Positions 1 through 6,758 of a stretch of 10,602 bases of DNA are shown here, piece by piece. The stretch covers positions 1 through 10,602 of the forward strand of contig WLLG01000044.1 in assembly GCA_009700815.1 (NCBI GenBank), read 5' to 3'. Position numbers and translations under genes: made by a program. Origin of the DNA: Actinomycetota bacterium (GTDB lineage Bacteria > Actinomycetota > Acidimicrobiia > Acidimicrobiales > Microtrichaceae). Position 1 is the first letter of the stretch, and each line of letters begins with the position of its first letter. The notes beneath the pieces are model-generated. The model was not told the origin of the DNA, ran no database searches, and saw only the letters and a program-made list of their open reading frames with translations.

Positions 1-7
1 CCGGCTG

Positions 8-35
8 TTGCAGCCGAGCTCAGTCGTCATAAGAT
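8..35 (+). promoter_or_regulatory. Candidate promoter for the 46-residue membrane peptide
   Basis: A TTGCAG box (8-13) and a TAAGAT box (30-35) are separated by 16 bases. The second fits the actinobacterial -10 pattern TANNNT. Only six bases lie between it and the ATG at 42, so transcription starting about seven bases downstream would begin at the start codon and give a leaderless mRNA. This is inferred from pattern and spacing. Bases 1-15 also hold a small inverted repeat (GGCTG / CAGCC) without a T-run, which may just be the tail of an upstream gene. Confidence 0.35.
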
Positions 36-41
36 AGAGAG

Positions 42-182
42 ATGTTGTTGGCAGCAGATATGGTCTGGCATTTTTGGTTAGCAGTGGTGTTAGCAATCTC
101 AGCCGTGGCTGTGCTTGGCCTGATCATTGGCTTGTACGTCACCAAGGTGTCGAGCACCCGTTATCCAAAATCTGAGAACTGA
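42..182 (+). CDS. Small single-pass membrane protein (46 aa), unknown function
   Basis: The frame opens after a TAA at 30-32, starts at ATG 42 and ends with TGA at 180-182. Residues 8-33 form one long hydrophobic segment rich in Val, Ala, Leu and Ile, after a short acidic N-terminus. A hydrophilic tail with Lys and Arg (TKVSSTRYPKSEN) follows. By the positive-inside rule the tail would be cytoplasmic, so this looks like a tiny single-pass inner-membrane protein. A second ATG at 60 would give 40 residues and keep the membrane helix. The stop is 15 bases before the DUF2342 gene, so the two are probably co-transcribed. I do not recognise the family. It is supported by the promoter-like box just upstream and by the clear helix-plus-basic-tail design. 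A chance frame cannot be excluded at this length. Confidence 0.5.
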   Translation: MLLAADMVWHFWLAVVLAISAVAVLGLIIGLYVTKVSSTRYPKSEN

Positions 183-197
183 GACGGGCTTCACCAC

Positions 198-1265
198 ATG
201 GGAGACGCAGTGGATTGGGCACTCGCCGAGCGAGTAGCAACCCGCGTTTCTGGATCAGAGCCGTTCGCGTCCTCGTATCACGCCGCTGGAATGGCGCGTG
301 ACTTTGAAGAGATGACTGCCCGTGCGCAGGTCTACGTAGAGGCAGAAACTGGCCTTACCTCTGCTGCGGGTCAAGCAAGAGCTCGGGTAGTGGATCGCAA
401 CGATTGGGTGCGCGCCAACCTAGCTAGCTATCAACGACTGCTACGACCAGTCTTGGGGCGACTCGATGAATTAGGTGGCGGCGCGGCAGGCTCGCTCGGC
501 GGCAAAGTGGCCGCTGTAGAACTCGGTGGGCTGCTCGGCTGGATGTCGAGTCGGGTGCTCGGCCAGTACGACCTGTTGGTCCTCGAGGAAGAAAACCCAG
601 AGGACCAAGACCTGGTGTACTACGTGGGACCAAATATTTTGGGCCTGGAAAAACGCCACGGGTTTCCCCCTGATGAGTTTCGGTTGTGGGTGGCGCTACA
701 CGAGGTCACTCATCGCACCCAGTTCACGGGAGTGCCTTGGCTGCGGCCCTACTTTCTTGGACTGGTCACTGAATTGATGGGTGCTGCAGAGCCAGACCCG
801 AAGCGACTATTTGCAGCCGTCGGTCGTGTTGCGGACGGCGTGCGTACTCGCAAGAACCCGCTTGAAGATGGCGGCATTGTTGCGCTTTTTGCTTCCCCCG
901 AGCAGCGCGAAGCAATGGACCGAGTCGGTGGCCTGATGAGCCTGCTCGAGGGCCATGGCGATGTGACCATGGACCGGGCGGCGCTTGATCAGGTGCCATC
1001 TGCTGACCGGTTTGCTCGCGCACTGCGTGCTCGGCGAACCAACATGAATCTGGGCGCAAAATTCTTGCAGCGGCTGATCGGCCTCGAGGCCAAGTTGGCG
1101 CAATACGAACAGGGCGAACTCTTTATCGAAGCGGTCGAGAAAGTAGGAGGACCGGCTCTGCTGAACCGAGCGTTTGAAGACCCGCTGAATCTCCCAACTC
1201 TGGTCGAGATTCGCGACCCTTCGCTGTGGATTGCACGTCTGGGATCGGCCGCGACAGCGGCGTGA
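198..1265 (+). CDS. DUF2342 family zinc-dependent metalloprotease-like protein
   Basis: This 355-residue protein belongs to the zincin-like DUF2342 family, often labelled 'coenzyme F420 biosynthesis-associated' or 'zinc-dependent metalloprotease' in actinobacteria. Its substrate is not known. The HExxH zinc motif is visible as H168-E-V-T-H172. A second conserved block, LLEGHGDVTMD, has E251 and H253, one of which may give the third metal ligand. No signal peptide is seen, so it is probably cytoplasmic. ATG 198 fits because the VDW..A pattern typical of the N-terminus follows at once. Only a weak GAGACGGG ribosome site precedes it. The gene regularly lies directly upstream of tilS in actinobacteria, as here, and its stop (TGA 1263-1265) overlaps or abuts the tilS start. 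The family call is firm; the enzymatic role is unproven. Confidence 0.88.
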   Translation: MGDAVDWALAERVATRVSGSEPFASSYHAAGMARDFEEMTARAQVYVEAETGLTSAAGQARARVVDRNDWVRANLASYQRLLRPVLGRLDELGGGAAGSLGGKVAAVELGGLLGWMSSRVLGQYDLLVLEEENPEDQDLVYYVGPNILGLEKRHGFPPDEFRLWVALHEVTHRTQFTGVPWLRPYFLGLVTELMGAAEPDPKRLFAAVGRVADGVRTRKNPLEDGGIVALFASPEQREAMDRVGGLMSLLEGHGDVTMDRAALDQVPSADRFARALRARRTNMNLGAKFLQRLIGLEAKLAQYEQGELFIEAVEKVGGPALLNRAFEDPLNLPTLVEIRDPSLWIARLGSAATAA

Positions 1266-1267
1266 AC

Positions 1268-2260
1268 ATGGCTCCACATGGCGCTAACGCAGTTCCGCGA
1301 TTCGCCCCCGTTCCTAAGCTCACCTTTGATGAGCTCGCTAAAGTTCCGCTGGTAGCTGAGCTACTGAAGCGCTGTGTATTTCCCGCCGAGCAGAGCAGTA
1401 GTAGCCGACAACTGAACTGTGCAGTTTCTGGCGGACCCGATTCAACGGCGCTGTTGATCTTGGCTGTGGCCACTGGCGCTCAAGTGACAGCACTGCATGT
1501 TGACCATGGACTGCGCGAAGGGTCACAGGAAGAAGCCCAGATCGTGTCCGCACTTGCAGAGGGCATTGGTGCACAGTTCGTCTCCTTGACCGCTGTGATT
1601 CACCAGGGTGCAGACTTAGAAGCTCGAGCCCGAACGGCACGCCGCGAAGTGCTGCCCACTGATGCACTCTTTGGTCACACTGCTGATGATCAGGCAGAGA
1701 CCCTTCTGATTCGACTTATGCGTGGCACCGGCCCTGCGGGTCTAGCGGGAATGAGTTCGCAGCAGCACCCATTGCTCGCACTGCGGCGAGCAGACACCGA
1801 GTTGCTCTGCGCTCAGCTGGGCATCGTGCCTTTTCTGGATCCCAGCAACAATGATCCTCGTTTTGTGCGCAATCGTGTTCGTCATGAGGTCGTACCTCTC
1901 CTGAACCAAGTATCTGCTCGCGACGTGACGCCATTGCTCTGCCGTCTTGCCGAACTCTGCGCCGACCAAGCCGATTTGATTGCTGCTCTTGCAGAAGCCG
2001 AGGACCCGACTGATGCAAAGGGCCTCTCGGGCTTGCCGCCTGCACTCGCAGCTCAGGTGGTCCGGATGTGGTGGGTGCGCACCACTGGAATCGTGTATCC
2101 CCCCGATGCTGCTGCAATCGACCGGATCCTTTCTGTTGCTAGCGGTCAGTCGGTGAGTTGTCAGGTTGGAAGTGGCTGGAGGGTTACGAGAACTGCCGGC
2201 AGGCTGTCGCTTCAGCAGTCGGCCTGGTCGGGAACGGCTACTGTCCAAGAACATGAATGA
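1268..2260 (+). CDS. tilS: tRNA(Ile)-lysidine synthetase TilS
   Basis: TilS uses ATP and lysine to convert C34 of the CAU-anticodon tRNA-Ile to lysidine, so that it reads AUA codons. With the ATG at 1268 the protein has 330 residues. The PP-loop ATPase motif SGGPDS lies at residues 54-59, followed by HVDHGLR and GHTADDQAETLLIRLMRGTG. The later RRADTE and DPSNNDPRFVRNRVRHEV blocks are typical of the family. The segment between EARAR and GHTADDQ is shorter than in many homologues. The start is uncertain. A GTG at 1262 overlaps the upstream stop as GTGA, and an ATG at 1226 would overlap the upstream gene by 40 bases. Either of the two later starts implies translational coupling. The end overlaps hpt by eight bases. 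Confidence 0.93.
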   Translation: MAPHGANAVPRFAPVPKLTFDELAKVPLVAELLKRCVFPAEQSSSSRQLNCAVSGGPDSTALLILAVATGAQVTALHVDHGLREGSQEEAQIVSALAEGIGAQFVSLTAVIHQGADLEARARTARREVLPTDALFGHTADDQAETLLIRLMRGTGPAGLAGMSSQQHPLLALRRADTELLCAQLGIVPFLDPSNNDPRFVRNRVRHEVVPLLNQVSARDVTPLLCRLAELCADQADLIAALAEAEDPTDAKGLSGLPPALAAQVVRMWWVRTTGIVYPPDAAAIDRILSVASGQSVSCQVGSGWRVTRTAGRLSLQQSAWSGTATVQEHE

Positions 2261-2834
2261 ACCCTCTCCTGCTGCCCAGCACCGTCTGACCGAGGACCCG
2301 AACATTGGTCGGGTGTTGCTCACAGAACAACAACTAGCTGAGCGGATTCAAGAGCTCGGGGCACAGATCACAGAGGAGTATCAGGATCGTCGGCCGCTCC
2401 TGGTCTGCGTGCTTCGAGGTGCGTACGCATTCACTACCGATCTGGCTTTCGCTATCGATCTGCCAGTAGAGATTGATTTTATTGCTGTTTCTTCTTACGG
2501 ATCCTCGACGAGGACCTCGGGGGTTGTTCGACTGGTCAAGGACCTTGATGTCGATCTAACGGGCAGGGATGTGATCCTGGTTGAAGACATCGTTGATACG
2601 GGCCTGACGCTTCGCTACTTGCGTCGCAGTCTCGAGGTCAGAGGGCCAGCGAGTCTTGAAGTCTGCACATTGTTGGCAAGAGAAGCAGCAGACCTTGAGG
2701 GCTTGGGCGTGAAGTACGTGGGCTTTACGATCCCCGGAGATTTTGTGGTGGGATACGGGCTTGATGTTGGTGAGAAGTACCGAAACCTTCGCTACCTTGC
2801 CGTGTATGAGCCTGACGAGGTAAGTACTCCGTAA
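2253..2834 (+). CDS. hpt: Hypoxanthine (guanine) phosphoribosyltransferase
   Basis: This enzyme salvages hypoxanthine or guanine with PRPP to form IMP or GMP in the cytoplasm. The PRPP-binding loop is clear: VILVEDIVDTGLTL, with the acidic pair E111-D112 and T116-G117. Upstream, VCVLRGAYAF and the flexible-loop SSYGSSTRTSG block match the family. The C-terminal FVVGYGLDVGEKYRNLRYLAVYEP carries the purine-binding and metal-site region. The length of 193 residues is normal. ATG 2253 is chosen because it sits inside the last codons of tilS (eight-base overlap) and gives the expected N-terminal length. Upstream in-frame ATGs would only add sequence read out of frame from tilS. In most actinobacteria ftsH follows hpt. 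Here folE comes next after 71 bases. Confidence 0.95.
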   Translation: MNEPSPAAQHRLTEDPNIGRVLLTEQQLAERIQELGAQITEEYQDRRPLLVCVLRGAYAFTTDLAFAIDLPVEIDFIAVSSYGSSTRTSGVVRLVKDLDVDLTGRDVILVEDIVDTGLTLRYLRRSLEVRGPASLEVCTLLAREAADLEGLGVKYVGFTIPGDFVVGYGLDVGEKYRNLRYLAVYEPDEVSTP

Positions 2835-2905
2835 CGTCCTATCCTGTCGGCGGCTTCGAATGCACCCACCCAGGGTCATGTTTCTTTTGCGAAAGGCCCG
2901 AGCAC
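2835..2905 (+). other. hpt-folE gap; possible -10 box and folE ribosome site, no ftsH
   Basis: This 71-base gap holds a TATCCT box at 2840-2845 that fits TANNNT but has no convincing -35. A GAAAGG ribosome binding site lies nine bases before the folE ATG. I see no hairpin plus T-run and no remnant of FtsH coding sequence, although ftsH usually sits between these two genes in actinobacteria. Confidence 0.4.
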
Positions 2906-3619
2906 ATGAGCCAGATTGATACCTCCTCTTCCGGTGGCAGCACACCAGCAGGCGGTCCAGCAGGTAGTCCAGGGATTGCACGCGTTATTGCCCCAGAGAA
3001 TGATCTGAATATTCCGGATCCCATCCCACTGGCGCCAACTATGGCCCCGGCAGTAGATCTGGAACGTATCCAAAAAGCCGTTCGAGAGATCCTCATCGCC
3101 ATCGGGGAAGACCCAGATCGCGAGGGCGTTGTCGATACTCCGGCCCGCGTTGCCCGCATGTATGCCGAGACCTGTTCGGGCCTTCACGAGGACCCGTCCC
3201 GTCACCTGAAGGTGACCTTCGATGCAGGTCACGACGAAATGGTGATGGTTCGTGACATCTCTATGTATTCCATCTGTGAGCACCACCTAGTTCCGTTCTT
3301 CGGAAAGGCGCATGTTGCCTATATCCCAAATGTGGATGGTCGTGTCACGGGCTTGTCGAAGCTTGCTCGACTTGTGGATGGCTTCTCCCGACGACCACAG
3401 GTTCAAGAACGTCTCACGGCTCAGATTGCAGACGCGATTGAGTCGTCATTGGCACCGCGTGCCGTACTTGTTGTGATCGAGGCCGAACACATGTGTATGG
3501 CCATGCGAGGCATCAAAAAGACTGGTGCATCTACCGTCACCTCTGCAGTTCGAGGATTGTTTAGAGATGATGTTGCAGCCCGGTCCGAAGCAATGCGCTT
3601 TATCGGAACAGGCCATTAA
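2906..3619 (+). CDS. folE: GTP cyclohydrolase I FolE
   Basis: FolE opens the folate pathway by converting GTP to 7,8-dihydroneopterin triphosphate. The zinc ligands are visible as C124 and H127 in CEHHLVPFFGKAHVAYIP, and C197 in EHMCMAMRGIKK. The core from about residue 47 (DLERIQKAVREILIAIGEDP) to the end is full length and typical. The first 45 or so residues form a Gly/Pro/Ser-rich, apparently disordered extension that is not part of the fold. ATG 2906 is supported by GAAAGG nine bases upstream. The next in-frame ATG, at 3042, would remove most of the extension and remains possible. The protein heads the folate block, and folP starts two bases after its stop. Confidence 0.96.
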   Translation: MSQIDTSSSGGSTPAGGPAGSPGIARVIAPENDLNIPDPIPLAPTMAPAVDLERIQKAVREILIAIGEDPDREGVVDTPARVARMYAETCSGLHEDPSRHLKVTFDAGHDEMVMVRDISMYSICEHHLVPFFGKAHVAYIPNVDGRVTGLSKLARLVDGFSRRPQVQERLTAQIADAIESSLAPRAVLVVIEAEHMCMAMRGIKKTGASTVTSAVRGLFRDDVAARSEAMRFIGTGH

Positions 3620-3621
3620 CT

Positions 3622-4476
3622 TTGAGCCAGGTCATGGGGATTTTGAACCTGACTCCAGATTCATTCTCTGATGGTGGCGAGTACGACTCTGTAGACAAAG
3701 CGCGACTCCATGCCGAGCTGATGATTGCTCAGGGCGCGCAGGTGATCGACGTAGGTGGCGAGTCAACGCGACCCGGCGCACAGCCAGTAGACCCTGCCGA
3801 AGAGCAACGCCGGGTGGTGCCAGTCATTGAGGTACTCGCCGATCTGATTGCAGATTCCTCGGCACGAATCTCGATCGACACTCGCAATGCTCAGACTGCT
3901 CAGGCTGCAGTTCGTGCTGGGGCAACGCTCATCAACGATGTCAGCGCCTCGCTCTGGCCGACTGCTGCAGACCTTGGAGTTGGTTGGATTGCGATGCATA
4001 TGCGCGCAGACCCGCAGACAATGCAGAACTCACCGGTCTATTCAGATGTGGTCGGTGAGGTTCGAGAATTTCTTGTGCAGCGGGCGGAGTTAGCAGTTGG
4101 CGCAGGAGTTGAAGAAGTCTGGGTTGATCCCGGAATCGGATTTGGCAAAACAACTGCGCACAACCTTGACCTACTCGCTCATCTAGACCGGCTCGTAGCC
4201 GAGGGATTTCCGGTGTTAGTTGGCAGCAGCAGAAAAAGATTTCTTGGTGAGTTGATTGCCCGTTCTGACGATGGCCTTGGGCCTTTCAGTAGGGCTGAAT
4301 CATCCTCAGATTTTACTGATGCAACTCGCTTAGTTCCCCTAGATGACAGGGCAGACGGCTCCTTGGCAACGGCAATGTGGGCCATGATTCAGGGCGCAAA
4401 AATGGTTCGAGTTCATGAGGTCGAACCAGCCGTTCAGGGCGCAAAAATAATCTCGGGGAATATCCTGATCCCCTGA
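3622..4476 (+). CDS. folP: Dihydropteroate synthase FolP
   Basis: FolP condenses 6-hydroxymethyl-7,8-dihydropterin diphosphate with p-aminobenzoate and is the sulfonamide target. All main blocks of the TIM barrel are present: MGILNLTPDSFSDGG with N9, GGESTRPGAQPV, SIDTRN with D86, INDVSA, the pterin site DPGIGFGK (D169-K176), GSSRKRF (S203-R206) and the final RVHEV. The start is a TTG, two bases after folE. It gives the usual four residues before MGILN, and an ACAGG-like site lies upstream. The next ATG (3634) would trim the barrel's first strand. Residues about 212-240, between SRKRFLGEL and DDRADGS, form a Ser/Asp-rich insertion longer than the usual loop. Total length is 284 residues. Confidence 0.95.
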   Translation: MSQVMGILNLTPDSFSDGGEYDSVDKARLHAELMIAQGAQVIDVGGESTRPGAQPVDPAEEQRRVVPVIEVLADLIADSSARISIDTRNAQTAQAAVRAGATLINDVSASLWPTAADLGVGWIAMHMRADPQTMQNSPVYSDVVGEVREFLVQRAELAVGAGVEEVWVDPGIGFGKTTAHNLDLLAHLDRLVAEGFPVLVGSSRKRFLGELIARSDDGLGPFSRAESSSDFTDATRLVPLDDRADGSLATAMWAMIQGAKMVRVHEVEPAVQGAKIISGNILIP

Positions 4477-4483
4477 AATCGCC

Positions 4484-4489
4484 TACGAT
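4484..4489 (+). promoter_or_regulatory. Possible -10 box for the phosphatase-like gene and folB-folK
   Basis: TACGAT, eight bases after the folP stop, fits TANNNT. No good -35 is seen at the right distance. It could give the distal folate genes an internal promoter with a leader of about 55 bases. This is weak evidence based on one hexamer. Confidence 0.22.
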
Positions 4490-4538
4490 CACGACTCCAA
4501 CAGATTCAAAAGCTCGGTTCGCAGGATCCGACTCAGGG

Positions 4539-4545
4539 AGGAGGT
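4539..4545 (+). promoter_or_regulatory. Perfect Shine-Dalgarno AGGAGGT
   Basis: AGGAGGT is followed by six bases and then the ATG at 4552. It is the strongest ribosome binding site in the window, where most other genes rely on weak sites or stop/start overlap. It fixes the start of the phosphatase-like gene and suggests that this protein is translated more strongly than its enzyme neighbours. Confidence 0.8.
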
Positions 4546-4551
4546 GGCGAA

Positions 4552-5064
4552 ATGGCAGCAAAAGGCAAGTGGGCACAAGGAATTCAGCCTCGTCACTTCA
4601 ACTGGGTGATTCAGGACCAATTAGCTATCTGTGAGCGTCCAGGTGGGTTTGGGCAAAATCACCGCAAGGTTCGTCGGCAAGAAGAGATCATCTGGATCCG
4701 CGAACAAGGTTTCGACTTTGTGATTTCTGTCTCATCTGCGCCGAACAACCTGCATAGCTATGACGAGCTTGGTGTTCGTTGGCGTCACTGGCCGTTCCCG
4801 CACGCCGAGGATCTTCCTCAGTACCTGCAGCGCTCCTACACCGATCTTCGGCTGCTTCTCTCTGAGAATAAGAAGCTGATGTTTCATCAGGACGAGCTCT
4901 CTGACCGACTCGTCGGCTTTCTTGCTGGGTATCTGGTCTGGAACGAGATGGTTCCAGAGCCACCCCGGGCAATCGCTCTGACAGAGCACATCACTGGCCG
5001 CCAGATCGGCTCAGATGGTCGGCAACTCGTTGGAGAAGCTGCTCGTCTCGTCGAACTGCGCTGA
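4552..5064 (+). CDS. Dual-specificity-phosphatase-like protein lacking the catalytic Cys
   Basis: This 170-residue protein matches no folate enzyme. Its layout resembles a small dual-specificity phosphatase (DSP). An N-terminal strand (FNWVIQDQLAICERPGG) is followed by a helix and GFDFVISVSS, then VRWRHWPFPHAEDLP where the general-acid loop should be. Next come a helix and strand (KKLMF), the segment H112-Q-D-E-L-S-D-R119, the helix LVGFLAGYLVW, and a C-terminal helix pair. The DSP signature HCxxGxxR would align with H112-R119, but Gln113 replaces the nucleophilic Cys and Leu116 the Gly. His84 stands where the general-acid Asp is expected. If the alignment is right, this is a pseudophosphatase that may bind a phosphorylated ligand or partner. 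It lies 75 bases after folP and 4 before folB. The CDS is certain; the fold is inferred by eye, and an unrelated alpha/beta protein is possible. Confidence 0.6.
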   Translation: MAAKGKWAQGIQPRHFNWVIQDQLAICERPGGFGQNHRKVRRQEEIIWIREQGFDFVISVSSAPNNLHSYDELGVRWRHWPFPHAEDLPQYLQRSYTDLRLLLSENKKLMFHQDELSDRLVGFLAGYLVWNEMVPEPPRAIALTEHITGRQIGSDGRQLVGEAARLVELR

Positions 5065-5068
5065 TTCC

Positions 5069-5461
5069 ATGCCCGATCAGGAAGCGGCTGACCCGCCAGA
5101 TCAAATATCTGTGCACGGCCTGCGGGTCGTAGGCATCGTTGGCGTTCTGCCCGAGGAGCGGGTTCGTGCCCAACCCTTGCAGATAGATCTGGATCTGTAT
5201 ATCGACCTCACCGCTGCTGGGATGAGCGATGCTCTCGCAGACACTGTTGATTACGGGGCAGTCTGCGATTCACTGAATCGAACAGTAGAGACATCTCAGC
5301 CCGAACTGCTTGAGCGCCTAGCAGCACAACTCGCAACAGCAGTTTTCGCCGTTGATCCCCGCATCGAAGGCCTGCGAATCTCCGTGGCAAAGCTCCGTCC
5401 ACCCGTTCCGCATGATCTGGCCACTTCAGGGGTGCAGATCACCCGCCGCCGCCCCGCATGA
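5069..5461 (+). CDS. folB: Dihydroneopterin aldolase FolB
   Basis: FolB cleaves 7,8-dihydroneopterin to 6-hydroxymethyl-dihydropterin and glycolaldehyde. The 130-residue protein shows the expected blocks: HGLRVVGIVGVLPEE with E30 matching the family's active-site Glu, TVDYGAV with the active-site Tyr, LLERLA, and VAKLRPPVP with the catalytic Lys. About 12 extra residues precede the core (MPDQEAADPPDQ). ATG 5069 is preferred because it lies four bases after the previous stop. An upstream in-frame ATG at 5015 would lie inside the previous gene. The stop overlaps the folK start as ATGA (5458-5461), a classic translational coupling. Confidence 0.94.
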   Translation: MPDQEAADPPDQISVHGLRVVGIVGVLPEERVRAQPLQIDLDLYIDLTAAGMSDALADTVDYGAVCDSLNRTVETSQPELLERLAAQLATAVFAVDPRIEGLRISVAKLRPPVPHDLATSGVQITRRRPA

Positions 5462-5955
5462 GTTCTAGCGAATCGGCAGCATCACCTCAGTCGGCCCCGA
5501 CCGCTCCGGTCAGGGCGTTTTTGTCATTGGGTTCAAATCTGGGTGACCGCCGGCAATATCTGAAGGCTGCAGTTGACTCACTCCCCGACGTTGTCGCAGT
5601 CTCCCCAGTGTATGAAACCGACCCAGTGGGAGGACCCGAACAGGGGGCCTATCTCAACCTTGTAGTCGAACTGTCAACGAGCCATTCCCCCGATCAATTA
5701 CTCGGCATCTGCCACCGAATCGAAACAGCATCGGACCGGGTCCGCGATGTCCGCTGGGGAGCACGAACCTTAGATATCGACATCTTGTGGATGGACGGAG
5801 TGGTCCAAGACAGCCCCCGTTTGACCATTCCTCACCCCCGGTGGAAAGAACGCAGATTTGTGCTGGCACCTTTGCGAGACCTTGCGCCTGAGTTAGTCAC
5901 CGAACAAGAATTGAACCTTGCAGAAGGCACGGTTATTCGGGTCGACCCGCTCTGA
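5458..5955 (+). CDS. folK: 6-hydroxymethyl-dihydropterin pyrophosphokinase FolK (HPPK)
   Basis: FolK transfers pyrophosphate from ATP to 6-hydroxymethyl-7,8-dihydropterin, making the substrate for FolP. The N-terminal LSLGSNLGDR (residues 22-31), SPVYETDPVGG, and the signature RWGARTLDIDILWMDG are all present. D106 and D108 are the magnesium-binding Asp pair. IPHPRWKERRFVLAPL completes the fold. Length is 165 residues, including about 18 poorly conserved N-terminal Ser/Ala/Pro residues. The ATG overlaps the folB stop by four bases, and the stop is five bases before the DUF2520 gene, so folB, folK and that gene should share a transcript. Confidence 0.95.
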   Translation: MSSSESAASPQSAPTAPVRAFLSLGSNLGDRRQYLKAAVDSLPDVVAVSPVYETDPVGGPEQGAYLNLVVELSTSHSPDQLLGICHRIETASDRVRDVRWGARTLDIDILWMDGVVQDSPRLTIPHPRWKERRFVLAPLRDLAPELVTEQELNLAEGTVIRVDPL

Positions 5956-5960
5956 GCCAG

Positions 5961-6758
5961 ATGACTGCTAAACGGGTTCGGATTATTGGCGCCGGAAAAG
6001 CCGGCGGGTCCTTCGCCCTAGCATTGCAACAGGCACAGTGGACTGTTGACCTGGTCAGTCACGAACAGTTCGCCCAGTCAGAGAATGCCTCGACAGCAAC
6101 AGGGGTGCGACTGGTGACTGCTGAACAAGCAGATCTGGTGTTGATCTGTGTGCCCGACCCAGTGGTTGCGCATGTGGCCTCGCTAATGGTGGTCGATGAG
6201 TCCGTTGTCGTGGCCCACTGTGCTGGCTCGCTTGGCCTCGAGGTTCTTGCTCCTGCCGTGCGCACAGCATCGATTCATCCCTTGATCGCTCTAGCTACTC
6301 CGCAGACGGGTGCTCAGGCCCTGCAAGGAGCATGGTTCGCTGTCTCGGGCGACCCGCTCGCAAGCAGTGTCGTGGCTGCACTCGGTGGTCGTGCAATGCA
6401 AGTGGCCGACGCTGATCGAGTTAGATACCACGCAGCGGCCGTGCTGGCATCGAATCATCTGGTGGCTCTGCTCGCCCAAGTGGATGCAATCGCCACAGAT
6501 CTGGGTGTGCCACTTGAGGCATTTCTAGATCTGTCTCGGGCAACACTCGATAACGTTTCCAAACTTGGCCCAAGGGCTGCGCTCACTGGGCCAGTGTCCC
6601 GAGGTGATTGGTCGACGGTGATGCGGCATCTGCAGGAGTTGGCTCCGCCGGAGCGCCATGCCTACTTCTCGCTCGCATTGCGTGCTGCAGCGCTCGTAGA
6701 TGAGCTGCCCTCAGAAGCCGAGATGCATCAACTTGAGCAGGCCTTGGAGGCCAAGTAG
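5961..6758 (+). CDS. Rossmann-like, DUF2520 domain protein (putative dehydrogenase)
   Basis: The N-terminus has a clear dinucleotide-binding motif, RIIGAGKAGGS (G10-x-G12-x-x-G15), on a Rossmann fold of about 150 residues that ends near GAWFAVSGDP. The C-terminal half is the helical DUF2520 domain, with HAAAVLASNHLVALL and ALTGPVSRGDWSTVMRHL, both typical. The arrangement resembles 6-phosphogluconate dehydrogenase-like and ketopantoate reductase-like enzymes, so an NAD(P)-dependent reduction is likely, but no substrate is established. In actinobacteria the family commonly lies directly before panC, as here. That makes a pantothenate-related role attractive, though unproven. Length is 265 residues. 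ATG 5961 is close to the Rossmann strand and five bases after folK. No strong ribosome site is seen. Confidence 0.88.
   Translation: MTAKRVRIIGAGKAGGSFALALQQAQWTVDLVSHEQFAQSENASTATGVRLVTAEQADLVLICVPDPVVAHVASLMVVDESVVVAHCAGSLGLEVLAPAVRTASIHPLIALATPQTGAQALQGAWFAVSGDPLASSVVAALGGRAMQVADADRVRYHAAAVLASNHLVALLAQVDAIATDLGVPLEAFLDLSRATLDNVSKLGPRAALTGPVSRGDWSTVMRHLQELAPPERHAYFSLALRAAALVDELPSEAEMHQLEQALEAK

Noticed and set aside
1..41. A possible divergent gene starting at 30 on the - strand, or the end of an upstream + strand gene.
   Set aside because: All three + frames stop within the first 85 bases and the reverse frame has only ten codons in the window. None matches a known terminus, so nothing can be assigned.
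1742..2323. A 193-codon - strand open frame opposite tilS.
   Set aside because: It spans the tilS/hpt overlap, has no recognisable motif, and is explained as a shadow of conserved TilS coding sequence.
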